Shown piece by piece: positions 1-10,965 of a stretch of DNA of 64,000 nucleotides; positions within the stretch are counted from its first letter, which is position 1, and each line of letters begins with the position of its first letter. Position numbers and translations under genes: made by a program. Under the pieces are notes generated by a model. That model was not told where the DNA came from. It searched no databases and worked only from the letters and a program-made list of their open reading frames with translations. The DNA is from Zygnema cylindricum (taxonomy: Eukaryota; Streptophyta; Zygnematophyceae; Zygnematales; Zygnemataceae), in contig JBBHKE010002363.1 of the NCBI GenBank assembly GCA_037447655.1, positions 148,488 to 212,487 on the forward strand. Direction: 5' to 3'.

Positions 1-1
1 G

Positions 2-1249
2 CTTGCTTTAAGTAATGAAAAACTCAAACTTTACTATGCTGGTGTCAATGATATTATGTTGGGGCATAAGAGACTAGGGCATGTGAATCTAGAAAAATTA
101 AGAGAAATGAAAAAGTTGGGAGTAGTTGAATGGATACGCTTTGGGGAAAATGATAATGTGAGTGATTGCAGTGGGTGTGCTCAAGGTAAAGCACACATAT
201 TACCATTCCCAAAGGAAGCAACCTATAAAGGAGAAAAAGATCTTGATTTGGTACACACGGACATTTGGGGACTAGCGAGAGTGCCATCACCCGGAGGCAA
301 AAGATTTATGCTAACCATTACTGAAGATTAGTCCCGCTACTCCCGGGTATACTTTCTGAAAAATAAATCAGAATTTTCGGAATATTTCAAACAATATAAG
401 GCATGGGTCGAGAAACTTCACGAGACCTCAATAAGGAGAGTAAGAAGTGACAATGGAGGGGAGTATACCTCCAATCAGTTTGAAGTGTTCTTAAGGGAGG
501 ATGGTGTTCAACATCAAAAGACAGTTCCAGAAAACCCGAAACAAAATGGTGTTGCCGAAAGATTAAATAGGACACTAAGTGATAGAGCGCGAAGTATGTT
601 GTCTGATAAAAGGATAGGAAAAAGATTTGGGGCCAAAGCTATGAATTGTGCTAATTATTTGAGAAGCAGAGTTCTAACTTCGGCGGTGAAAGGCCAAACT
701 CCATATGAGAAATGGACCGGTCGAAAACCAGATCTATCTCACTTAAAGGTTTTCGCTAGTAAAATTTTCAGTTTAGATACAGATAAATCAAACTGGAAAC
801 TAGATCCTAAAGGGAAACCCGGATACTTGCTAGGATATGATGAGGATGTAAAAGGAAATAGAGTGTATGATCTAAAGAGAGAAGATATAATTTTAGTAAA
901 ACATGTGGTAGCTATGGATGAAGGGAAGTCAATAGATCCCTTTAAATCCTCAAAATCAGTCAAAATCAGAGTTGAGTTAGACAATTCTGATGACTTTCAT
1001 CTCCCTTACTTTCCGGGTTTTCAAGAAGACGGTTCTTTTGCAGGTTCGGACGATATCCTTGCAGATTCAAAACAGACAGAGAAAGACTTCAACTTGGAAA
1101 CACTTATGACACGAGCGGAAGACGTGGTGGAAACGGATATGGATCCAAGGGACTGGGGAGAAGCCGTGGTGAATCAAAAGAATCCACGAGAACCATCTAT
1201 TCCAGCAGCAGATTTCAAGGGAGAGAGAAGAAGCAGCAAAAGGCTTTAA
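2..1249 (+). pseudogene. Element A integrase region of pol (broken)
   Basis: Copia integrase, which joins element cDNA to host DNA. The HHCC zinc module is seen as HKRLGH then CSGC. The catalytic acidic residues appear in VHTDIWG, RSDNGGEYTSN and NGVAERLNR. The GYDEDVKG and ILVKHVV blocks of the C-terminal part follow. A stop at 329-331 (TAG where relatives have TGG for Trp) separates the first and second catalytic aspartates. The tail is the acidic linker with REPSIPA just before the RT domain. Decayed, surely non-functional. Confidence 0.9.
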
Positions 1250-2869
1250 GAGAAACAAGTTATAACAAGGTAACTAAACTATCTCACCCGGTCATCCTCA
1301 AACATATGAAGAGGCAATGTAGTGTTTGGAAAGAAACCGGTGGAAGACGGCCATCAATTAAGAGATGGCTTCAATCATGGCAGCTGATACATGGGAGCTG
1401 GTGGACTGTCCACCCGATAGAAAAACAATTGGATGTAAGTGGGTTTTCAATCTAAAACTAAATCCGGACAATACAATTGAGCGATATAAGGCTCGGTTAG
1501 TGGCAAAAGGTTTTACTCAGAAAGAGGGAATAGACTACGAAGAAACCTTCGCTCTGGTCGTCAGATTTCCCTCGGTCCGAATACTTCTCAGGCTGGCAGC
1601 TGTAGACACCAGATGGACATCAAGACAACCTTCTTACATGGAGAACTAGAGGAGGAGATCTTCATGCGACAGCCGGAAGGATTCGTGGAACAAGGAGAGG
1701 AAAGTAAGGTATGCCGGTTGATCAAATCTCTCTAAAGTTTGAAACTGGCGCCCAGACAGTGGAACAAGAAACTTGATGAGTTCCTTATCGGTCTGGGATA
1801 CATCCAGATCAGTTAAGATCATACAATTTATGTTTTTGAAGATAAGAAAGGTGTAATCTTTATTGCAATTTACGTTGATGATTTGCTGCTTCTGAGTAAG
1901 TCAATGGAGAAAATCATCAAACTAAAAATAGATCAAAACGGAAGATTTGAAATAAAATACATGGGGGAGGCAAGATATATTATAGGAATAAAAATAAAGA
2001 GAGATATAGAAAAGAGAATAATAAGACTAACTTAGAAATAGGGAATTGGAAACAGGTTGGAAAAATTTCTGATGGACAAAGCCAACAGTTGTACGACTCC
2101 TATGGATCTAAAGAAGGGAAGTGAGGGGAGTGAGGAACGAGATATCCTAATTCTAGATGATGAACCAGGTCCAGAAGAGAAGAAGTTTATCAAGACTATC
2201 CCATATAGACAGGTAGTGGGCAGTCTGATTTATTTTATATATTGTACCAGACCGGATTTGGCAGCAGCTGTAGAAGTGCTAACTAGGGGTTTGAATGCTC
2301 CTACCAAAAGGGATTGGGAAGCAGCTAAGAGGGTCCTTAGATATCTCATAGGAATTAGGGATCTATGGCTGCATTTGGGTAGGGAAAATACTGACATCAC
2401 CAGTAGGAGTGATGCCAGCTATGGGGATGCTCCGATGCGAAGATGTACATCTGGATATGTGTTGTATGTGGGGAATGGTGTTTGTTGCTAGAGCAGTAAA
2501 CAACAAAAGGTCATTGATCAGTCTACCATGGAGGCAGAGTATATGGTATCTTGTTCTGCTCTGAAGGAATTAATGTGGGTTAAATCTTTGCTTAGTGAAT
2601 TGGGGCATCTTAAGAGTGGAATTCAAAAAATATTCTATGATAATCAAGCAACAATTGTAATAACTGCTAATCCGAATCATCACTTTAAAGTAAAGCACAT
2701 GGATATTATACCTAGCTTTGTCAACGAAAAGGTGGAGAATAAAATAATAAGTCTAGAATATAGACTAGACTGTGGCAGATATGATGACAAAGCCTATACC
2801 CTCTCATAAATTATTTTTTGCAAAGAGAAGTGTGGACTTAAATTTAAAAGTGACCAGAAAATATAGGGA
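1250..2869 (+). pseudogene. Element A reverse transcriptase-RNase H region (broken)
   Basis: The RT half shows [30 protein letters not shown] and DYEETFA. Near 1870-1890 the polymerase active site IYVDDLLLLSKS can be read. RNase H (about 2220-2800) keeps RSDASYGDAPMRR, TMEAEYM and a YDNQA block, giving the expected acidic residues. Stops or shifts occur at about 1247, 1647, 1733, 1814, 2033, 2489 and 2807. The RT core between 1650 and 2050 needs several frame changes. RNase H has D-to-Y next to its third acidic site (FYDNQ versus FCDNQ in sisters), otherwise typical. Confidence 0.88.
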
Positions 2870-2870
2870 G

Positions 2871-3871
2871 TGTTGAAATTAAAGGTTTTCTTAGGTATTT
2901 TCTAGGTTACTTAAATGATCTAAATAGAAGCAGGAAAAATCAGAGGCAACTTGCTTCTAATTTCTCTCTCTAGCCCTTATACTTGCCGTAGTCACTAAAG
3001 GCTGGAGAGGAAGCTAAAGCCATGGCTGCTTATGCTTCCCCTAGAGTCAAAAGGCAGCCCTTTGGGTAACTTACCAAAATGGTTGACGGACCCAGGATTT
3101 GATCCTGGTACGTACCGTCCGTTCAAGTAGTCTAGTGTCGTTACCATGTAGCCTAACATCTGTGTTGAAGTACATAGGGTACGATAACTACTTGAAGACG
3201 TGGAAATAGAGAAGTTCATTTAACTGATGAACGGACCACAATCACATTGACAGTTAGATAGAATCACATCGAAAAGTATTGCTTGTATTTTAAACGGCTG
3301 TAAATTAAGGCCAGTATCAATCGGACGGCGAAGGAAGAAGCCGGGATCACGGAATAGGCGATTTGGCAGTTTGCGGTCACAACCACAACGGGTGACACGT
3401 GGCAACATGACATTGGATAGCGGCATCTCTGGGACATACCATGGGGAACCCAGATATGGTAGGCGTCAGCTTCTTGGCCATGTCGTACAATGGCCGTATA
3501 GAAAGTACTGTGAGCCAAAAACCTTTCTGTACTGTACAGTGAATTGATTGGCTCGGTACTTAAGTAGTAGAGGGATTAGAGAGGGGTTTAGGACATAGGA
3601 AAGTTAAAGGTAGCCGCCATTTTCTCCCAGAGAGCTCCTGTATAAAAGGTCATCTTTGACCATTGATAATCAACTTCTCAGGGGAGCAAATTCAAGGTTT
3701 ATTTTTGTAGTAGACTCTAGGGAGTCTGCTTTTCCAAGGGCTGCACTCTGGTTAGTTTGTATTTTGTCAAGGTGTCAGTAATACTCATACAAAGACTAAG
3801 GGATTGAGGATATCCTACAGGCTTCTAGTAAGCTGCCTACTCTGAGTACTAATGGAGGTCTGAAAGTTGCA
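2871..3871 (+). repeat. Element A 3' LTR
   Basis: 1001 bp, beginning TGTTGAAATT directly after purine-rich ATAGGGAG and ending GTTGCA. The end was set by comparison with solo LTRs whose duplicated target sites fix the boundary. It contains the mid-LTR inverted repeat (3083-3126), a GTAC-rich block, TATAAAAG at 3642-3649, the GACTC hairpin (3713-3726), and the terminal ATGGAGGTC near 3852. Here the LTR-borne gag start is dead because codon 4 is TGA. Confidence 0.92.
3642..3649 (+). promoter_or_regulatory. TATA box of element A 3' LTR
   Basis: TATAAAAG, 71 bp before the GACTC leader hairpin. The spacing is the same to within two bases in the solo LTR in B (72), C (72) and H (73), which supports it as the Pol II core promoter of this LTR family. 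Confidence 0.75.
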
Positions 3872-5294
3872 TGGTCAACAGCTAGAACTAAGTGACCAAG
3901 GTTTTGGGGACTGCCACAGTGTTTGATGTAGCTATGATCGGATCAAGAGCCCACAGAGTTTCGGGCTTATTAGACCAACTTGGTTCCTCTTCCCATCCTC
4001 CAACAGCTATTAAAAACACAGGTTCTCCATCCCAACATCACAGTTTAACAGATTCTCAGACCAAGGCGAATGGCTACCACTATGATCATAGCCGAACGAG
4101 CACCCTTCTTTCGTTGTAATCAACCCGGAAAATCAACATCGGGCCTTACCAACCCTGGTATCTTTCCATAGCAGCCATGGTTACCACAAAGGCGCACTAG
4201 GAATGATCTTCGACAGTACGGCCGCTACGTGGACAACACCAAGTATTGAGGAACGGGAACGAGAAATGGGATTTTGATTAGCAACCACAACAGCACCACG
4301 GGTCTGAACCTCCAAAAGGTGTAGTTTAATCGGGCAAAGTATGGATTTGAACGCAATTTCATGGGCGCTGCAACATTCTTTGGCATTCTCCAACCTCCAG
4401 TCTCCAAAGTCACAAGCAAAATACCTTCAAGCTCCACAGTTGTTGGCCATGTAAACTACTCTACACCTTGAGGGGGGGAGAGAGGCAAGAAGGGAAAAAT
4501 TCACCCAATTTCATTCAGATAACAGAATGAACCTAAGAGTTTCCTAAGTGGGGGAAAGCGGAGGCTTAGAAAAGATCAGCTTACGGAAAGTTGTCAGCAG
4601 CAGCGTTTTAGCTGGTGAGCAACGGACACATCCACAGGTAGATCTAGAATTCAACATCTCCCTCTAGGGTCGTCCACCGCAAGCATTGGCGGCAGTGGAA
4701 CCCGAGAAGATGGATTGGAATATAAGGGAACAACTAGACCCAAAATAGAAGGTCTCGCTCTCCTAGTTGTTAGAGGAGAACTAACAGGTGTTCTCTTGGT
4801 CTGACATAGATGTAGGGATCTATAAAGGGACCCCTTTTCGGATAATCCTGACCAACAATACTGCAACAATACCCTTTCAGCTTCAAGGAGAAAGGAGTTC
4901 ATCATTGCAAAGCTACAGACTTTGGTGGACGCAAGGCTCGTGCAGGAGAGTATAGGGCTACATGGGTTTGCCTCTTTAGCAGTAATCTCGCCAAAGAAAG
5001 ACTCCTTCGGAAAACTGTAGATTTTCGGATGTGTGGGGACTATCAGATGTGTCGAGCCTACCTAGGAAATATTGGAGAAGGGCCCATCGCTAGAAGTACA
5101 GTGTATTAAGTCTTGAAAACCGGGAGGTTTAGGGGAGATGTCCGAGAAAGGTGTGCATAGAAGACCTGCAATCCACCCCATATACTGATGCGGTTCCGGA
5201 TGTGTGATTGTGCCCTTTCCTGTACCTCTCTTCCGCGGGAATATGCATAGGTAATAATGAGGGAGCGAGTGGAAGAGGAAAAAGTATCCTATAC
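3872..5294 (+). pseudogene. Ty3/gypsy pol fragment, same family as gypsy I
   Basis: No long frame survives, but the nucleotide sequence aligns by eye to gypsy I on the opposite strand at about 28.9-29.8 kb. Both have a GGATC...GGACCAA block (3940-3985 here), an AGGAATGAT...GACAGTACGGCC block near 4198-4225, a CGGGCAAAGTATGGATTTGAA block near 4332, and the RT N-terminal stretch with DVGIYK, LVQES, GLHGFA and PKKDS at about 4808-5010. It is the protease-RT spacer and RT start of a gypsy element, cut by element A on the left and B on the right. Confidence 0.75.
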
Positions 5295-6339
5295 TGTAGA
5301 AATTAATGGTCTTTTAAAGTATTTTCTAGGTCTGCATAGAAATAAGAAAGAAGCCGAGGCAGTCTACCTCTAACTTCTCTCTCCAACTCTCAAACTTGTC
5401 GCAGTCACTGAGAAATTGGAGAGGGAGCTAGAGCCATGGCTACCTAGGCTATCCAGAGGTTTACAGGAATATATATTTTAGTTAGGGGTTTAATTTACTA
5501 AAAGATATGTGCCGGCCACAGGATTTGATCCTGGTACGTACCGGCCGGCAGACAGCCGGTAGCCGTTAGCCTTAGCCGTTAATTCTAGAAGTACTTTAGG
5601 GTTTGATATTTATTTAAACATTTAAACGTAGGATAGTTCATTTAAATGTAACTGTTTACGGGAGACATACATCCAGTAAATGTAAAAGTACGGATTCCGG
5701 TACGAATATGAAACCAATACCGCGCATTTATTCCTTCAGTGAAACGAATACCGCACATGTATTTATTACGGCTACGATTAAATGTGAATTTAATCGGACG
5801 GCCGGAATTAACGTCGAGATCGCAGAAGAGGATTTCGGTTGTTTGTGGTCATCGCCACATCGGATGACACGTGGCGGAATGACATTAGATCGCGGCATCT
5901 CCGAAGATTAAGGGAGCGAATCCGGACATACCACGTGTCGACATTTAGGCCATGTTGTACAATGGCCGTACAGAAAGTACACCGGCAGCTATACTTTTGT
6001 GTACAAAACCGAAATCTGATTAGCTCCGTTTATCAGTAGATAGAGTCTGTGAGAGAGATACGACTTTGAAAAATTAGAAGATAGGACCCTCTCTCCCAAA
6101 GAGCTTCTGTACAAAAGGTCAACTTTGATCCTCCATAACTTACTGCTCAGAGGAGCAAATTCAGAGATTCTTTTTGCTATCGACTCAGGGGAGTCTTGTC
6201 TTAACAGGGGTGAAGTTGGTCAGAGTTTTTGTCTGCCATGATGGCAGTTATTTTTGCTGAAACACAAAGGGGTCAAGTTATCCCAGAGGCTTCTTGGAAG
6301 CTGTCCACTCTGAGGACTTATGGAGGTCTCTGAGTTTCA
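5295..6339 (+). repeat. Element B 5' LTR
   Basis: 1045 bp, TGTAGAAATT to GAGTTTCA. The mid-LTR inverted repeat has arms GCCGGCC (5511-5517) and GGCCGGC (5543-5549) around a CAGGAT/ATCCTG inner stem. The TATA position is degenerate (tacaaaag near 6110). Leader hairpins: TGCTC[AGAG]GAGCA near 6148, GACTC[AGGG]GAGTC at 6182-6195, and a one-mismatch third hairpin at 6200-6215. The LTR-borne gag ATG is at 6320-6322. Confidence 0.92.
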
Positions 6340-7444
6340 AGTTATGGGCCCACCCTCTAGGGTACCAATCTTTAATGGAACTGGCTTTATATACTAGGAA
6401 AGTATGATGATAGGAGCTCTATGCGAAAAAAGGTTTTAGGGGATAGTGAGTGGACGGTTGGGGCGTCCATCAAGTCTTATAATTCCTCCAGGGTTTGGAG
6501 GAAGCATATTCACCAGAAAAAAGGATCCACCTTCAACGGAGGAAACAAAAGAAGGAGAGGTGGTGGACAAAGGAAAGGAGAAGGAGGCGACCACATCAAT
6601 AACAACTGGTTCGGCATTCATGTTACGTATTCCGAGGAACGAGGAGAATGATACTGAAACGTGGGACTTCAACAATATGGCGGCAAAGCACTTCATCCTA
6701 CGCCATCTCACTTAAGGACTTGCATGTCCCCATTTGCAAGTAGAAAGGGCATCCGATCTTTGGATGGCTCTCATAGAGATGTACCGAAGTGGTACGATTC
6801 AGCAACAAACGTTGGCTGATCAGAAAGTTAAGGTGTATGTATACAATGGGGGGAAGATGTTAGATTTTTGCAATGAGCTTGCTACACTTTTCATGGAGCT
6901 AGAGAGTGCGGGAAAAGATTTTAGTGAAAAAGAAAAGGTTAACTATTTACTGATGAAGTTACCCGATGAGTTAGAGAACATAGTCAACCCTGTGTAGGAC
7001 TTGCCTGACTCAAGGTGGATATGGAACTCAGTGGTTGGGATGATTCTCGTTCGGGAGAATACGATTGAGATCCGAAGGGGAGGAAAGAGTGGGCAAGCCT
7101 TGACAGCTGCGACCGATTAGAGGAACAAGGATTCTTGAAGACCGGTCAGAAACTATAAGGGGAGGGAGCACAAAAATCAAACCGACGAGTTCGGACCAAG
7201 GGCTCCCAAAAGTTTATGTCATTTTTGTAAGAAATCGGGGCACTATATGGCGGAGTGCACTAAGCTAACCGAGCTTCGGTTAAAGGAGGGGCGGACCGCT
7301 GGAACCCCGAAAGAAAAGAAAAAAGCCCTTGTGACACAGGTGCATGAGGCAGAATCCGAGGACGAGGACGATGAGCTTCTTTTGGATGAGGAGTTGGAGG
7401 CAAAAAATGAGGTCGAAATTCCACGAAGGCAGAAATGTTCTTAA
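6320..7444 (+). pseudogene. Element B gag (multiple stops)
   Basis: Copia Gag would form the particle that packages element RNA. The frame starts MEVSEFQ in the LTR and passes MGPPSRVP across the PBS. Recognisable are the central FNNMAAKHFIL, DLWMALIEMY and MLDFCNELATLF blocks and a zinc knuckle CHFCKKSGHYMAEC at about 7219-7260. At least six stops interrupt it. Most are explained by C-to-T or G-to-A change of a codon kept in sisters: Trp TGG to TAG twice near 6395 and 6436, Gln CAA to TAA at 6713, Gln to TAG near 6995, Trp to TAG near 7119. An acidic tail precedes protease. Confidence 0.88.
6340..6354 (+). promoter_or_regulatory. Primer binding site of element B
   Basis: AGTTATGGGCCCACC directly follows the LTR. 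Sister elements have GGTTATGGGCCCACC, complementary to the anticodon arm of plant initiator tRNA-Met as I recall it. B has one G-to-A change at the first base. The ATG inside is in the gag frame. Confidence 0.8.
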
Positions 7445-7450
7445 GATGGA

Positions 7451-9120
7451 TTGAAGTGTGAAGCAAACTGGATTGTAGATTCAGGTGCCTCTACGCACAT
7501 GTGTAAGGATAAGCACCTGTTCACTAAGATAAGAAAGATTCCCACCGTAGAGATAGAGTACGGGGATAGGAGGATAGTCACTACTACTCTTGTACCATCG
7601 GTAGATCTGAAAGTGCTAGTAGAACGAAAGACATCTATAGTAACATTCTCCGATGTATTGTTTATTCCGGAGCTGAACAAAAACCTCATCTCTACATCTA
7701 TATTAGATGATAAGGATTTTTTCACTAGCACTAGGGAAATTGTCTTTACTGCTCGTTTTGAGGAGGAGGTCCATTTCATTGCTGAGAAAGGTAGCCAAGG
7801 GATGTTTAGGCTGATTTTAAGTAATGAAAAGAAGAAACTTTATTATGGTGGTGTTCATGATGTAATGATGTGGCATAAGAGGCTTGGGCTTGTGAATCTA
7901 GATAGGTTAAGAGAGATGAAAAAGATGGGAGTGGGGGAAAAAATGGATTCAGTGAGAGTGATAATATAAGTGATTGTAGTGGATGTGCTCAAGGTAAAGC
8001 ACACAGATTACCCTTTCCCAAAACAGCCACCTATAAGGGAGAAAAAATTCTAGATTTAACACACAGAGATATTTGGGGACCGGCTCAAAGTGCCCTCACC
8101 GGGGGGGAAGAGATTTATAATGACTATCACTGATGATTGGTCTCAATATTCCATGGTGTATTTTTTGAAAAACAGGTCAAAAGCTCAGGATTGTTTTTTA
8201 GACAATATAAAGCATGGAGCGAAAAACTCCATGAAACTCTAATCAAGAGAATAAGGAGTGACAATGGTGGAGAGCATACTTCTAACCAGTTTGAGGATTT
8301 TTCTGAGGGAAGATGGAGTCCAACACCAAAAGACAGTTCCAGAAAACCCGGAACAAAATAGGGTAGCTGAAAGGTTAAATAAAACACTAAGTGATAATGC
8401 TAGAAGTATGTTGTCAGATAAGAAGATAGGAAAAAGGTTTTGGGCAGGAGCAATGAATTGTGCTAATTACCTCAAAAATAGAGTTCTTACTTCAGCTATA
8501 ACAGATCAAACGCCTTATGAGAGATGGACAAGCCGGAAACCAAACATATCTCACTTAAAGGTTTTCGATAGTCAAGTATTAAGTCTAGATACAGATCGGT
8601 CTAATTGGAAGTTAGATCCTAAAGGAAAACCGTGATACTTATTAGGATATGATGAGGATGTTAAAGGATATAGAGTTTATGATCTAAAAAGGGAAGATAT
8701 AATCTTAGTAAAGCATCTAGTAGTTATGGATGAAGGAAAGTTTGTGGATCCTTTCAAGTATACAAAGTCAGTAAAAATCAGATTTGAGTCAGAAAATTAC
8801 GATGACTTTGAGCTTCCTAACTATCCAGGTTTTAGAGAAGATGACATTTTTGCAGGTACAAATCAGACCGAAAAAGGACTCGGTTGCGGAAACTCCAGTG
8901 ACAACTCTACCCGAAGCGGAAGATGTGGTGGAAACTGATTCAGAATCAAGGGACAGGGGAGAAGCCGAGATTGTTCGAAAGAACCCACGAGAACCATCTA
9001 TTCTGGCTACAAATTTTGAGGGGGGAAAGAGAAGAAGCAAAAGATTGCAAGAAAAACAGGTTAATAACAAAGTAACTAAACTATCTCATCAAGATGAACC
9101 TCAGATTATGGAGAGGCGAT
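7451..9120 (+). pseudogene. Element B protease-integrase (broken)
   Basis: The aspartic protease motif reads WIVDSGAST (about 7469-7495), followed by the usual FTKIRKIPTVEIEYGD block. The pre-integrase HHCC module starts at about 7870 (HKRLG) and a frameshift near 7940 separates it from the CSGC half. Integrase catalytic blocks follow: DIWG (about 8070), RSDNGGEH (about 8250) and the glutamate in VAERLNK (about 8360). Frameshifts near 8090 and 8300 and a stop at 8633-8635 break the frame. The linker keeps REPSI. Confidence 0.88.
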
Positions 9121-9939
9121 GACCTGTCCAGAAAGGAACCGGTGGAAGACAACCATCAATGAGGAGATGGCCTCAATTATGGCAGCCGATACTTGGGAGC
9201 TGGTGGATTGTCCACCTAACCGAAAACCAATCGGTTGAAAGTGGGTTTTCAAATTAAAACTGAACCCAAATAACACGATTGAGCGCTACAAGGCCCGATT
9301 AGTGGCAAAGGGATTTACACAAAAGGAGGGAATTGACTACGAGGAAACCTTTGCCCCAGTCGTTAGATTTCCTTCCGTCCGCATACTTCTCAGTCTCGTA
9401 GAGGAAGAAGACAAGGAGGTGCACTAGATGGACATCAAGACAGCCTTTTTGCATGGAGAATTGGAAGAGGAGATCTTCATGCGAGAACCCGAAGGATTTG
9501 TGGAGGAAGGAGAGGAGAGTAAGGTATGCCGGCTGATTAAATCTCTTTATGGTTTGAAACAGGCGCCTTGAAAGTGGAATAAGAAGCTTGATGAGTTTCT
9601 TACCGGTCTGAGATACATCCTGATCAGCTCACATCACTCAATCTATGTTTTTTAAGATGAGGAAGGTGTTATATTTATTGCAATTTATGTTGATGATTTA
9701 CTTGTTTTAAGTAAATCAATGGAAAAAATTAATAAACTGAAAACCGATCTTAAGGGGAAATTTGAAATGAAGGATATGGGGGAAGCAAAATATATTTTGG
9801 GAATTCAAGTAGAAAGAGATCGAAAAAGAAAGATTATAAGATTGACACAAAAGGAAGCAATAGGGAACATGATTGAAAAATTTCAGATGGATAAAGCTAA
9901 TAGTTGTACAACTCCATTGGAGTTAAAAAAGGGAAGTGA
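9121..9939 (+). pseudogene. Element B reverse transcriptase, N-terminal part
   Basis: Copia RT blocks [46 protein letters not shown] and IYVDDLLVLSKS (about 9681-9715) are seen. Stops include TGA for Cys or Trp near 9236, TAG for Gln near 9426, TGA for Arg near 9568 and TAA near 9652. The frame reaches the KKGS motif, where the solo LTR is inserted after AGTGA; the remainder resumes at 10966. Confidence 0.88.
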
Positions 9940-10965
9940 TGTTGAAATAAGTAGTTTTTATTATATTTTCTAGGTCTAAATTTATTAGAACACATGAAAA
10001 GGAAATATAGGCAGCCTGCCTCTATATCTTCTCTCTCTCGCCCCCATACTTGTTGTAGTCACTGAAGGAGAGAGAGAGAGAGCAATGGAGCCATGGCTGC
10101 CTCAACTCCATAGGAAAGACTAACAAAAGGTTGAGTCCGGCATGACTCGAACCCCCGACCGGCAGAGCGCGGCGTAGCCGTTAGCTCTAACCATTGTGTC
10201 GTAGAAGTCCGTTAGGAGATATAGGGTTTCATTACTATTTATACTATTGTAATGTACTAGATTCATTTAACTGAAACTCTTAACGCCACGCATAGATACA
10301 GTTCTACAAAATACGAAGTACTGTACTTGTTTGAAATGGATATCGCGCATTTTGTTTCGACAGCGAAACAAATATCGCGCAAGTATTTATTACGGCCGAG
10401 ATTGAATTTCGCGTCAAATCTAACGGCGCACATCATCGCCGAAATCCCGGAATGGTCATTTTGGCATTTAGTGACGTGGCATGACCTGGCGCCACGTGGG
10501 AAGACATCATTCGATCGCGGGAATTCCGAGGAACGTACGGACGAGTGGAAAGTGGACACGCGTCCACTTAATGGCCTTGTCGTACAGAGGCCGTACAGAA
10601 AGTACATCGGCAGTATTGCTTTCTAGTACTATACAGTTTGGTGATTGGTTCGTACAGGCAATAGATAGGAGCTGTGAGAAGGAATTAGGAAAAACTAGGA
10701 CTTAGGAAAATTTAGGTAGATAGTCCTCTCTCTCCGAGAGTTTGTATAAATTGGCATCTTTGCCACCCTATAACTTATCGGCTGGTTGGCCGTTTTTAGT
10801 GATTCTTTTTGCTACGGACTCAAGGGAGTCCAGGCTGCACAGGGGTGCAGTCAAATTGTCAGTTTGCCTTCTTGGGCAGAAGTGGTCGTGGCTTAAAGTG
10901 GGTTAGTTAAACACTATCTAGAGGCTTCCTGTATTCTGTAGTCCAATGGAGGACACAGAATTGCA
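9940..10965 (+). mobile_element. Solo LTR (E-like subfamily) with TSD AGTGA
   Basis: 1026 bp, TGTTGAAATA to GAATTGCA. It is flanked by perfect 5-bp duplicates AGTGA at 9935-9939 and 10966-10970. Removing it rejoins the pol sequence GGGAAGTGAGGGGAGTGAGG kept in D. This fixes the LTR end and shows that the terminal ATGGAGGACAC block is LTR, not leader. No internal sequence is left, so it arose by LTR-LTR recombination. The reverse complement of its mid part (about 10130-10205) contains a box-B-like GGTTCGAGTC. Confidence 0.96.
10745..10751 (+). promoter_or_regulatory. TATA box of solo LTR
   Basis: TATAAAT, 72 bp upstream of the GACTC hairpin at 10817-10830. The second hairpin CTGCA[CAGGGG]TGCAG follows at 10835-10850. 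Confidence 0.72.

Larger units (their letters stand above)
1..3871 (+). mobile_element. Ty1/copia retrotransposon A (left end outside window)
   Basis: Copia order is visible: pre-integrase and integrase, then RT, then RNase H, then a polypurine tract and a 3' LTR. The 5' LTR, gag and protease lie outside the window. It is a sibling of B, D, E and G (same integrase and RNase H wording). The frame is broken many times, so it is a dead copy. It sits in a gypsy fragment that continues at 3872, so the 3' target-site duplicate is probably TGGTC (3872-3876); the left copy cannot be seen. Confidence 0.93.

Noticed and set aside
9940-10965. Chimeric leader joined to pol, because LTR, leader and the first gag codons run straight into RNase H
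   Set aside because: The duplicated AGTGA sites show that the whole block is a solo LTR and that the gag ATG is part of the LTR.
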